Of a DNA stretch of 44,360 nucleotides, positions 30,129 through 42,800 are shown piece after piece (the first letter of the stretch is position 1; every line of letters starts with the position of its first letter). A program made the translations under genes and the position numbers. Source of the stretch: Spirochaetaceae bacterium (lineage in GTDB: Bacteria; Spirochaetota; Spirochaetia; Treponematales; Breznakiellaceae); contig JAISIL010000049.1 of assembly GCA_031262035.1 (NCBI GenBank), positions 1 through 44,360 on the forward strand. Direction: 5' to 3'. The notes under the pieces are model-generated. The model did not search any database. It was given only the letters and a program-made list of their open reading frames with translations, and was not told the origin of the DNA.

Positions 30129-30821
30129 ATGAAGAAATATGTTTATCTCGTTCTCATGGCGCTTGCCGCCGGAATCTTTGCCTATGCGGAGGAAATTCCG
30201 CCGGCAAAGCTTACAGTCCTTTCCGGCTCTGACAATTATACTGTTATTCAGAGCTGGGATAACAGGCCTTTTGTATTGTGTTCTCTTAATGACAGTTTTA
30301 TTGCCTATAATGAGAAGATGGAACTGGTGTATGAAAGTAAAGTTCCCGGGCAAATAAAAGAGATAAGCTCTTTTTCCTATCTTTCCGAAACATACATTGT
30401 CATTAACTACCTTGATAATGAAACACAATCTGATGATTTTTTCTTCCTCAAGCTCGATTATAACTCTAATTTTTTAGAGCTCTCTCAGTATAAGAGTGCT
30501 CAGCATATACAGAAATACTACCCATATATTGAAGATGATGATGAAAGTGTCGGTTTGTATTATATCACTAATGGTAATCTTTACCAGAATGATGAAAAAA
30601 TCAATACAGACAGTGAATATGTTATTGATATAAGCCCTGATGCTTACATTGTAAAAGATGGCTTTCTTGAAAAGAAAATACCCTGTGATATAGCACCGCG
30701 GACACAATATTTTATGAATGAAAAAGAGATGACCTATTTTATAAATAACATCAAATATGCAATAACAACAGATGATGCTGTTGTAACTTTATACAGGATA
30801 GAGGAAGACTATGAAGACTAA
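30129..30821 (+). CDS. Exported protein of unknown function, first gene of the giant-protein operon
   Basis: A 230-residue precursor with signal peptide MKKYVYLVLMALAAGIFAYA. The mature part is beta-rich, acidic and Tyr/Asn/Asp-rich (IQSWDNRPFVLCSLNDSFIA, IVINYLDNETQSDDFFFLKL, YYPYIEDDDESVGLYYITNG), perhaps a partial propeller; I do not recognise a family. Its coding end overlaps the start of the 4306-residue gene by 11 nt, so the two are translationally coupled. Its ribosome site lies in a hairpin, so translation of the whole operon may be gated there. No own promoter is evident in the 63-nt gap after the response regulator, so it could continue the efflux transcript. Confidence 0.75.
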   Translation: MKKYVYLVLMALAAGIFAYAEEIPPAKLTVLSGSDNYTVIQSWDNRPFVLCSLNDSFIAYNEKMELVYESKVPGQIKEISSFSYLSETYIVINYLDNETQSDDFFFLKLDYNSNFLELSQYKSAQHIQKYYPYIEDDDESVGLYYITNGNLYQNDEKINTDSEYVIDISPDAYIVKDGFLEKKIPCDIAPRTQYFMNEKEMTYFINNIKYAITTDDAVVTLYRIEEDYED

Positions 30822-33800
30822 ATATATAATTCTTTTCGTATTGGCCTTGCAGGCGGCTGCCCTTTTTGCCGGTGGAGGCAAAGAAAGTAGCAAGGAAACT
30901 ATTTTTGAGATGGGTTCAATAGATCTATCTATAAGCAATTATAACAGTATGGAAAATGAGGAGTATTCCGGAACGATTTTTTATAATTATTATGCCGGTA
31001 AAGCTAAGATAAAGGCAAACCCCTCTGAGAAAGAAAACCCATTTGTTCGTTATACTATATCCTTATGGGAAAAGGATAATGATGATAAGTATAAGAAAAT
31101 AACTAGTTTTGAAGAAGATAAATACTTTGCGATATCGAATAATACAAGAATACAGATTGAATATAGTATTTATGGTTCTCTTAGTAGTTATCCGGTTAAA
31201 AAATGCGTATATACAATTGATTTTAAAAAAAGTAATAATGAAAATTATACGGAAAGCGAGACTATTGAAAGAGAATTTATACATGCTCGTGCAAGATTCA
31301 AATTTAAGTATAAATTGAAAAGCATTAATATTCCTCAAATAAATACTTCTGACCCAAGTGTCTTTAGTTTTTTTCCGAATCAATTAGAATGGCAAAACAA
31401 TACTTCGAAAAGCCTTTTGCTTAGTAATTCTCAGGGTGGAAAGGTGGTGGTAACAAAAGATAACAATGTAATAGAGGCTTTTACTTATGCAAAGGATACG
31501 AGCCGATTAGTTCCTTTTAGAAAAAAATTATTTGATGGCACCTATAAAGTAGAGATAACTGAAAACGAAATTATCGGCATTGTAGTGAAAGGACAATTTT
31601 GGTTTAGATATGATGCAACAAAACCTAGTTTAATTGTAAATAAACAGGTAAAAAATAACTGGAATAAAAGCGGTAAGATTAATGCTACAGCCTCGGACGG
31701 ATTAAGCGGCGTTAATTCTTCTTCTCTCCGTTATAAAAAGAAACCGGAAAATGCTGCCTGGTCTTCATGGCAGAGAGGTTCGGTGGCTTCATTTCCTGAT
31801 GGTGTAAATCAATATACCTTTGAAGTATATGATAATGCCGGCAATAGAACGGAAGTATCAGGAACAGTCCAGGTAGATACGATAGCGCCCTCTATTCAGG
31901 CAAGTGTTGCCTCTTATGCTGTCTCTGATAAATTAACATTTATTACCAATGCAGGTGATGGTAATTCCGGTATCAGAAATGTATACTATTCACTTAATGA
32001 TAAAGAAAAAATACAATGTGCGAACAATAGCGCTGTTAGTATTTCTGTTAAGGCATTGGCCGAAGGAAATCATACCATAAAATTTTATGCAGAGGATAAT
32101 GCTGGAAATGAAGCGGCAAGTTCAAGTTATACCTTTAAGATTGTTCGAAAACAGCCTAAGATTACTGCAATTCTACAGCAGGATAAACCTATCAGTGAGA
32201 ATGAGTATATATACAGCAATGCACTTCAGTTAAACATCAGTACCGATACTCAAATACAGGATTACTATTGGTATATCACACAGGAAAATAGGAAAGAAGA
32301 TTTTTCAAAGGCAAACAGAACAAAGGCCGCTACTATTACTGTATCCAATATAAAACATGGCCTGACTTATCTTATAATAAAGGCAATAGATATATATGGC
32401 AACGAAAGTAATATCATAAAAAGAAAGATACTACGCGATGCCTATATCCCCGGCCTGCCTCTTATAAAAAGCCCGACACACAAACAGTGTTCTACTGCCG
32501 ATGAAGCAGTATCAAATACAAAGGCAGAATTTGTCTTCAAACCTGCAATTAATGTTTACTCTGGTGTGGCTGCATATCGCTGGAAGCTTTACAAAGGCAA
32601 TTCTGTTTATAAAGAGGGCCGTATAGATACACTTGATGGTAGTCAGAGTGGCTCCCTTGAATTTGTCTTACCGGATAATCAGGCAAACGAATACTATATA
32701 TTGAATGCCGCTTGTATAGCAGGAAATAAAACAACAGGACAGGATGCAAGCTATAAGTTCAGAATTGATACCGACCCTCCAAAAGGACTGCGTATTGATA
32801 TTAACCCGCATACCGATTCTGCCAATTGGTATAATGAGGTGTATGCAAAACTGACATGGAATATTCCGAAAGATATGACCGGAGTAGAAAAATATGCCTA
32901 TTGTGTCAGTGAAACAAGCAATAGCAATAATCTGCAATGGATATACCTGAAAGAAAGGGAAGCAAATATTTCATTGGAAAGTTTTATCTTGAATAAAACA
33001 AAGAACACAGTCTTTATACATGTAGCCTGTTTTGACAATGCAGGTAATTCCATGCAGGCAGTGCGAAAAATAAACCTGGATATAGCGAAACCTCAGTTTA
33101 TTGATAAAAAAGCGCCTGCAATAACAGCCTTGACAGGCGGAAATGCAATCAGCCTTAATTGGGGACGAACAAAAGACAATGAAACATCTGTCGAAGAAAT
33201 ACTTGTCAAGATAATTAACATGAACACTAATGAAGTGATTAATGCAATAAGCCTTGAACCTTCAAAACAAGACTATACTATAGATAATCTCCCCGAAAAA
33301 GCTGCTATGACTATCTATGTAGAATGTATCGATGCTGCCGGTAATCGTAACAGTATCTATGATTTTTATGCAACAGGCGGCGCAGTTATTCCTGCAAGTT
33401 ATTCCCTGCCTTATAGCGAAAGCATTAATGGTTTTTACCTTGAAGGAAGTGAAAAACGGGACACTAAAACAAAAGCCCTCTTATCCTATCAGGATTTGGA
33501 GATAAAACTGCCGCAAACCATTGCTGTTCCGAAAAAACGATATAAAATTGCATCTGCCCAAATACATAATGGTCAGTTATTGGAAGCAATTAGCTCCCCC
33601 GAAGACATACAACTCGAAGCACTTGGGTTTACCCTAAAAGGAAGGGCCTTTCGGTTTAACCGCTTCGACGGCCTTTATCTGAATGATGCATTGTATAAAA
33701 ATGCTGTCAATATAGGCAGTGTCCATTTAGGTTCACCTGAACACATGTCCTTTAGCAGTGAAAAAACAACCTTAAGCACTAGTAAAACAGTTCATTGCGA

Positions 33801-36800
33801 TAATGGCCTCAGTATAGAACAGGTTGAATGGCTCTACCTGGACGGTCAATATGAATACTTTGGCGGCAACAATAGTATTATCAGCAATTATAATCTTCCT
33901 GTTGCAAATGCAAGAATTGACAGCAGCAATGCCAATATTTCAGGTGATATTAAAACAAGCCCGCAGAAACCGGCTGTTTTAAAAATGCAGAACATTGATT
34001 ATCATATACTAAAGGCTGATTTTAAAGACAATTACATTAATATACAAAAAGCCTATGTTCTTTTAAGTAAAGAATTTGATACAGAAAAACTCTTCCTCGA
34101 AAATTTTACTATTGATACAAGAGACGGGAAGATACTCTGTGAAGATGACTTCAAGGTAAATAATACCCTTGCGCAAACAAAGGGTAATGTAAAAATAAAA
34201 ACACTTTCTTTTTACTTTGATGAGGACGGCCGCCTGAAAGCTTCAACAGAAATAGACCTGGGTGTTTATGGCATATATCAGAAAGATGATATTATCTTTA
34301 GTGCCGATACCATAGACTATGCTTCCAATATTATAAGCCTTCCCAATGAAATTACTGTGCATGGTTTTCAGATGCTTGTCGAAAAAGCATATTTTTCGCC
34401 AAAAGGCTTGCATATACTGACAGGAAAGATACAGGTATTCAATAGATATTTCGCTTTTGCAGACCTTGGTATTGAAATAAACGAAAGAGACAAAATTTAC
34501 CAGGAAGGCCGTATTACAACATCAATTCGGGAAGACACAGGCTATGGAGCTGAGTATCAATTTATAAACGGCAGGATAAACAAGGCCAATGTAAATTTTG
34601 ATATAAAAGTTCCCTTGTCGCAGACTATACAAGATAGCAACGGGAATAAATTTTGGGAATTTAAGAATGCAATATTAAATAGCAATTATACAATTCACCA
34701 TGCAAAAATCAATAATAAAGAAATCAGTATAGGTTCATACAATATACAGGCAGAAAATATCAGCCTGGACAATACTGCAATGAGTATCGAAAAACTGAAT
34801 TCTATTAAGTTGCCTGATGTCAGCAATTCGGTAATTAGTTTTGACAATCTAAGATGCAATTATACCACAGTGCTTCAGGATGCAAAATACAATGGCAGTG
34901 CTGATTTTGAACTTGCCTCATGGAAAATATCATTTAAAAACCTGCTCTTGGACGAAAAAGGTGTTGGTGGTGAAGCAAGCCTGAGATTGCCCGAAAACCT
35001 TGGTGGACATGATATTATGTTCTCCGATTTAAGAATCGACGGCAATTCGACTATACACAGCGGTTCTTTAAGTGAAAATAACGATATTATTCTCTACTAC
35101 AATATTCCTGTCAAAATGAAATTCGGAAGGCTCATTCATAGTGCTACAGGCTATAATCTTGTTTCTGAAGCCCCTGAGGTAATACACGAAAACACTGTCC
35201 TCTTTAGTCTTGGGAAAACTGCTTTTGATACAGCAGGTAATTTGAAAGAATCATTTGCAGGGCAGGGCTCGGCACGCTTTGTATCAAGCAATAATTATTT
35301 TGTTGATTCCGATGCTGCCTGTTTAAAAGATGGCGCTGCCCTGATTAAAGGAAAAATAGGCTCAAAACACTGGGAAAAGAGCAAAAAGAATGCGGTTTCT
35401 TCTGAAAATATTTATTATTCCGTAGGAAACAGAGTAAAAACTAATACGCTGAAAGATAAATCAATAGAGTATTCGTATAATGGATGGGAGCTTAGCGGTA
35501 GCGATGTAGAGTTTTCCCATAACAGGACTAGTATATACAGTAACACTGTTCAATTGAATGGGAAAACTATTGATATAGGCAAGGCAGAGTATACAAGTGA
35601 TGGCATCTTATTTGAAACTGCAATACAAAACCAAAATGTCAAGCTTACCTTACCATCCGGCTTACCTGCAACCATCACAGAAACACGCTGGAAAGAAGAT
35701 GGCCTTTATGCAAGTATGATGATTGGAATACCGAGCTGGTTAGAAGGAACCTATCTCTATTTTGAGAATGTGTTACTAAAAAGCGATGGCAGTATTGATT
35801 GCCTCAGTGAGGTGAAAAATTATTCTTTTGCCTATGGTGAATTTTCATTTAATGCAGAAGGTATAAGGCTGAACAATGCAGGTTTGCAGATAGAACAGTC
35901 GGAAATTATTCTCCCCGCCGCTTTATCACATGCAGCAATCAGTGTTTCTGCACTACAGATAAGTAATACTGGTATAGTAATAGAAAGTGGCCAGGTTGCT
36001 CCTTTTGCACTTCTTGGTTTAACTTTATGGTTAGACAGTATAGCAGTAAATAATGACAGGTTCAGTTTTGAAGGCGGTATTCGTCTTCCTGACGAAACGC
36101 CCGGTGTATTATCACGAAAAATTATTCAAATTGATGAATTCAGTATCGGCACAAATGGACAGGACTTAAAATTAATTGCCAAACTGAATCGTGAATACTA
36201 TCTTCCCTTAATTGGCGCCTTTGCAATGAATGTGCAGGACCTTGTTGTTGAAATTACTGACAATGCAAGCCGGATTACAATGGCAAAAGGCGAATTGCTT
36301 TTACCTTCAAGTTATGGACAAACAAGCGCTACTATTAGTGATGTCCGTTACAATATAAAAGAAAAGAAGTTTGATTTTAGCGAAATAAAAGTAACAAGCG
36401 ATATTGTTCTCAATTTTAGCGGATTAAAATTTGCAATGAATATGCTTCGATTTAACAGTAATGGTGATATTTCATTTGATGGATTTGTACACTTTCCCAA
36501 GGAAAATATTCCGCCCTTCCTTGCTGGTAGAATTTGCCGTATAGATACATTTGAAATTCTTAGCGACGGCAGTTTGGGCAATCTGTCTATTCATTTAAAT
36601 AATCTTGAAGGCTCTCTTTCCAGTAATAATAACAATGCAATACTACGAAATGGTAATCTTGATATTAGTAAAGAAAAGGATATGTTACTTAAACTTTCAA
36701 TAAAAGGCGATATAGAATTATCATCTGATATGCCCGATGACCTTAAAGGTTTAAGGCTGGCAATCAATGAATTTATCTTTGACATTGAAAACAAGAAAAT

Positions 36801-39800
36801 AAAGAGCCTTGATGCATCATTAAGTAAAAACAGCCACAGTATATCCAATATGGAGATAAAGAATTTATTTTTGGGCCTGCAATATCAGGAAAGTAAAAAC
36901 GACATGATTGTTTCAGTGCGTGGCGGCCTTATCTTTCCCTCGAATTTTCCGGACTTCCTTGCCGGTCAGACAGTAGAACTCCGCCGCTTCGAGATTAGTG
37001 TCAATAAAGGTATACAAGCCCTCGATGCAAAGTATGAATTACCAAAGAATATTCCCTACACGCTAACCGGCGATATTATGATTAAGAATGCTGTGCTTGC
37101 CGCTGTTTGGCGTAATAACAGAGTAGAGTTCGAAGCAGACGGTCTTTTGTATATTCCAAAAGATACATTGATTAGCGGAGTAGGGGAATTATCATCAAAG
37201 ATTAGACTCCGGCTTAATTCTCTTGAAGGGCTGAGTGAGCTGTATTTTGATACAATTTTAAAAGACAGTCGTATATATGATACCTTTATAACGAGGGGAA
37301 TTAAGTTCTGTATCGATAAAAAAGAAAAGAAACCATTACTCATTTCACTTAAAGGTGACCTTGAGGTAGCACAAGATAGAATATCATTTATTGATAAGAA
37401 TTTGAAATTTAAAGTCAATTCATTCACTATTGATGAATACGGCAATATTAAGCAATTCGATGTCAGATTGAACAAAGTAGATATGACTCTTTTTGGGCAA
37501 GTGGCAATTAAAGATGCAAACCTTGTAGCACGCAGGTATAAAACTGATGACTTTATCATCGCTATAGACGGAAGGCTTGGCCTTGTATCAGAATTATTGC
37601 CCGAAACAGTCCGAAATTCTGAATTTGTTATCAAAAAGTGTGAAATATCCACCAAGAGAGGACTGTTGAATTTTGATGCCGGCTTAATTACCGCCGTCAA
37701 GTTTTCTATATTTACTGATATATCAGTAAATATAAACGCACTCAGTATATCTTCAAAGCAGTTTACGATAGACGGCAGTATTACTTTGCCGGACTTTTTC
37801 CCTGATGGCCTGAAAGGGCGCACAATCAGTTTACAGAATTTTGCAATGGACTGGAAAGGTATCATCCTTGATATGCAGGGTGCTATTGACCGGAGCAATT
37901 TTGATTTCTATGGCTTTAAAGGCTATTTCGAAGATCTCTTTATCGGGAGAAATGAAAGCGGAAAATTTGTCTTCAAAATGAAAAACTGCGATATAACACT
38001 GCCTTCCAGTCTTAAGATAAAAGGCTCAAATAAAGTAGGTATAAAAAATGCATTCCTTTATTTGGATTCCGGTAAAATTGCCGGGCAATTTATGGCAGGA
38101 ATGATACCGGTAGATATTGCCGGTTTTACCCTGGAACTTATTGGTCCCTATATTGATGACAAGAATTATGCGATAGGTTTTGCAAAAGCGACACTAAAAT
38201 CGCCTGAAATACTCAAAACGGCAAGTGTTTCACTGAATGAAGTATCAATTTCAGCAAAAAATGGCCTGCAAGTTCAAGGTGGAGAATTCCTTCTGCCGGC
38301 ATTTACTATGGGCACGCTTACATTCTACAATGTCCGTGTTGGATTCCTTATGCAAAGTGATAATTACGAAATTAGTGGTAGTGGTAGTGTTATATTACCA
38401 GGTGCAGGAAGTGTGTATGCTGATGTATCATTTACCAATGTGTCAGATTTGTATCCTATCGGTTTACAGCGGGCGATATTTACCTATACTATTTGGCCTG
38501 GTATTCTTCTTGGTGGAACAGGCTTAAGGCTTAATGCCATAAGAGGTAGTATAGCCTACGGACCGCCGAATGAAGTGCCCGAGAAAGTGCAGGGAATGTT
38601 CAGTAATGCCGGCCCCCGAATATCATTGGGTTTAGGCCTGGTCGATGCCGGTGGTGGAAATATTATTACAATGGTTCCCTCTGTATGGGTTGATTTACAC
38701 AATGGCACCTGGGCTCTGGACGGTAAAGCCATTGTTCTAAAAGGTGTTCTTGATTTGGAAGCAGAGGCTTTGGCATCAGTCGGCAAGATGGGCTTCTATG
38801 CGGGAATGGATTTTAAACTAAAGTTTGTTAAAGGCGGCCTTGAGTTCTATATCTTCGATAAAAATGAAAAGGTATTGATTTCCGGCGAAGGCCGTGTTCA
38901 ATTTGGTATTTCAAGAGGTTCTATTGTCAATAAAAAAGTATTGGGTATAAGAATCGTTATTCCCAGGAATGAATTATGGCTTCCAAGAATTGGTGCAGAG
39001 TTTGGCGCTTTCAAAAATGGAAAATCAGGTTTTAAAGGTTTTGTTCGGGTGCCTATACTGGGTGATATTGGTGTGTTTGTCGGTGGCGGAAGTCTGAAGC
39101 TGGGAAATGTATCAAGCTATAAGATTGAAAAACCCACCTGGGCAAGAAGCTTGCTGCTTAGTCAAAATACTGTTCTCGATGAAGATACAAATATGATGAA
39201 TCTTGATTCTTATGGAGACGACAAAGACTATGAAAAAGAATACCCGGTGTATATCAGTAAGAGCCTTGACCGTGCAATATTTGTGTTGGCACATATTGAT
39301 GGTGAACCGCAGATTGAAGTGCAAACAGCTTCCGGTAAGACATATCGTGCAGGCGATGAGAATACCGAACTGAGTATTATGGACGGTATCTATGCACTGA
39401 CTGTATATGAAAATGACCCTGGCCTCTGGAAGGTTAAGGTCAGCAATATTCGTGAAGATAAGTATGCTTTAAGCATCATGGGTGTTGCAGAAAACCCTAT
39501 AGTTATCTTTGATAATTTGCACAGTGATATAAATGCACAGAATACAAATGTAAATATTGCCGGCCGGACAAACTATAGCAATATTGCTGTGCATCTTTTT
39601 GCAAGTAACGATGATGGCATCTTGTGGATACCCTTGGGAAGCGCCTTTGCAGATGACGCAGGTGAATTTAGTTTTAGTTTGCAAACTGATGAATTAAGTG
39701 ACGGCAAGTGGGCTATTGCCGCCGAACTTGATGAAAAAGATGAATTATTGTCCGACAAGTATCGTGCAGAGGGTAAAATCATACTGGATAGAAAGAATAT

Positions 39801-42800
39801 CCCTCTGCGTGCCCTTGAAAAGGTCTATATTGCAGAAAATGATGGCGAAATGACCCTTTTTTGGGAAAATAACAATGGCAGCCGCACAAAAGGTTACAAT
39901 GTTATGCTGGAAAATCTTTCTACAAAACAAAAGGATATACTGTATGTAGGCAATATCACTCAATTACGTATCCCCGGTTGGACAAAGGGTGATGAAATAA
40001 AAGCAAGTGTTGCAAGCCTTGACGAATATGACAGTGTTAGTAGCTATACCAGCGCTCCGCTTATTTCTGTTGGCTCTGAAAAAGCGAGTGTTAATATACC
40101 TGTTCTTTTAAATAAAGTTACCAAGATAAAAATGAATACCGGAACTGTTTATCAGGGAATCTTGCCTGCACAAATTGACCACTATCAGAATACCGGCGAT
40201 GCTGCAATGTATTTATTTGCAAGAGAAACTGCAAAGGACAATGATGCAGTCAGGCTTTTATTTGACAATGAGATAAAGGTTGTATCTTCTCAGTGCGATA
40301 TTCCTTTTACTGTTAGTTTAAGTGATGATATAGCACCCGGACTGTATACACAGGAATATGAGGTATACAATATTGCCAACAATACTGTAAAAGAGATTTC
40401 TACAATCGAAATAGAAGTTTCGTATCCTGCACCGCTTATAGAAAGCATTGAACCAGCCTTCATAAACATTTCAGAAGAAAGAATGATTAGCATTATTGGT
40501 AGAGGCTTCAGCAAAGGTATTCGTGTCTTATGTAATTATAGTGAATTACCCATTGAAAAGAATTCTACCTCCTCTGTGCTGAATGTGCTCTTGCCTGAAA
40601 ACCTTGAAGCTGGAGAACAGAGCATCATTGTAGAAAATGCAAGCGGAGACAAGGCCCATTCGACTGTCCTTGTTACAAGGCCTGATTGGTCAGCCCGCTT
40701 CTATACCTCCTTCGCCGAACTGAATCCCGGTGGGCAGATTGAGATACCTGTTGAGATTGTCCCCGTGGAAGGCTTTAATGGTATTGTCAATTTCTCCGTC
40801 CTGAATGCCCCTGCCTTTATACAGATGAATATTCCTTCTATACAGGCAGGCGAAAGTGCATTTATCACAATATCTGCTTCAAAAGAGGCAAAGACAGGGA
40901 CATATCCCCTTAGTATTACCAATGCTAATGGCCGTTCCTTTGAGTTTATCGTTCAAATTAGTGCAGAAAAATTGCTTCCACGTATTTCAAGCCTTTCAAA
41001 CGATATAGGCAGAGTAGGGGACAAAATAGAAATTTACGGAAATAATTTTACTGAACAAGGCGAACTCAGCTTGAATGGAAGCGCTCTTTCCTATGAACAG
41101 TGGAGCGATTCTAAAATCACCTTCACAATACCACAGGGTAGTAAAACCGGTATGCTGCAAATTCAGAATGAGGCCGGTCTTAGTAATGCAACACAATTGA
41201 TTGTTAAAGAGATGTGGTCGCTAAAAGTACAAGATGATTATCTCCCTTTTGATAGTGGTGAAAGTAAAGAAATTAGCCTCTACCTAAATGGAAGTGATAC
41301 TGAAACAATCGAAATTGCACTTGAAAAAAATAATACATTGCCCTTTGATATAAGTCTTGACAAAACAAGTACCAAAGCGCCTTCGCGGATTCTCCTGTCT
41401 ATAAAAGCAAGGGAGAGTGCCGAAGCAGGAATGTATTCACTGGCGCTGAATGCTTTTAGTGCTGCACAAAATACCCTTAAGCAAAGTCTGATTATCACAC
41501 TGGAAGTAATCAACTCTTTTGAGATTACAACAGATTATCTGGACGAAGGCCGCATCGGCAGGCCCTATTTTGCGGAACTTGATTGCAAAAACAATAAAAC
41601 CGATGCTACTTACTCCATTGCTAGTGGCAGTTTGCCTAAAGGAATTGTTCTTAGTGCCAATGGCATAGTGAGTGGGATTCCGGAAACATCCGGTCTCTTT
41701 CATTTTACTGTGCTTGCACTTGATGGCAGTAAAAAGGCATTCAAAGAATTCGATTTAACTATAGTAGATGATATATGGCTGGGTAAAAATGATGATAGCC
41801 TCTCTTTAAGCAGAGTTCCTGCACGGGAACATATTTTGTTTCAATACAAAACTGACAGCACAATACTTGATATATTTGCACTAGCCGATACCATTGTTCT
41901 GCACAGCGAAAATGCTATTAGTGCATTGAATTACAAAGGGGAACTACTCTGGAATTGTGCCGGTAATTATAGGCAAATAGCCTACCGGAATAACAAAATC
42001 TACCTCTATTCAGACAATAATGTCTTGAAAGTGCGTGATATTCATTCAGGTTATCTTATCTGGAAAAGAGAAGGCATCTATGCAATGAAACTCATTAATG
42101 ACAGGCTTTACCTGAAAACAAATAAATACAATCTTGTGGTGCATGCAGACTCAGGCCATTTACTTCAGCAAATTGATGACTTCGACTATGGTAGTAATAC
42201 TACATTCTCAGATACCAAGCAAGAAATATTTGCCTTCGAAAAATCTGTTTCAATAGAAGATAATAAACTGCTTGTGCGAAATTTGTATACAGCTAATACC
42301 ATTTGGGAAAAAGAAGGAAGCTGGACTCAGCTTGCCCTGTATAATGGTAATCTGCTTGCTTCAGAACAGGACACCCTGACCGTATTCCATGGTCCTGATA
42401 ATGAAACCGGCCCCATAAGCAGTATTCGCATTGTTAAGGGCCAAAAAAACAAGAATAATTGGTATACCGAGGCGGTAAAAATCAAGATTGAAAGTTACGA
42501 CATCGAAAGCTACAGCAAAAAACCTGAAGTGTTTATAAACAATATACGCCTTAACGATGATATCGAAACCATTGAACTGAGTGAAAACGGTGTGTATACT
42601 ATTGCTGCCTTCGCAGTGGATAACCATGGCATGCAGGGAAACACCGTCAGGCAAACAATCAAGATTGATAGGGAAATACCCCAAAGTAAGGCAGATATCT
42701 CAGGCCCTCTAGGGAAGAATAATTGGTATACCGGCCCGGTAAGCATTGGCATTCATGCCGAGGATGCAGTCTCCGGTATTGATACCATAGACACAAACTA

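Noticed and set aside
37056-37898. A 280-codon open frame antisense to the giant gene
   Set aside because: It lies wholly within an intact coding frame, has no ribosome site or promoter and has Ser/Leu/Ile-rich shadow composition; the sense frame has clear repeats.
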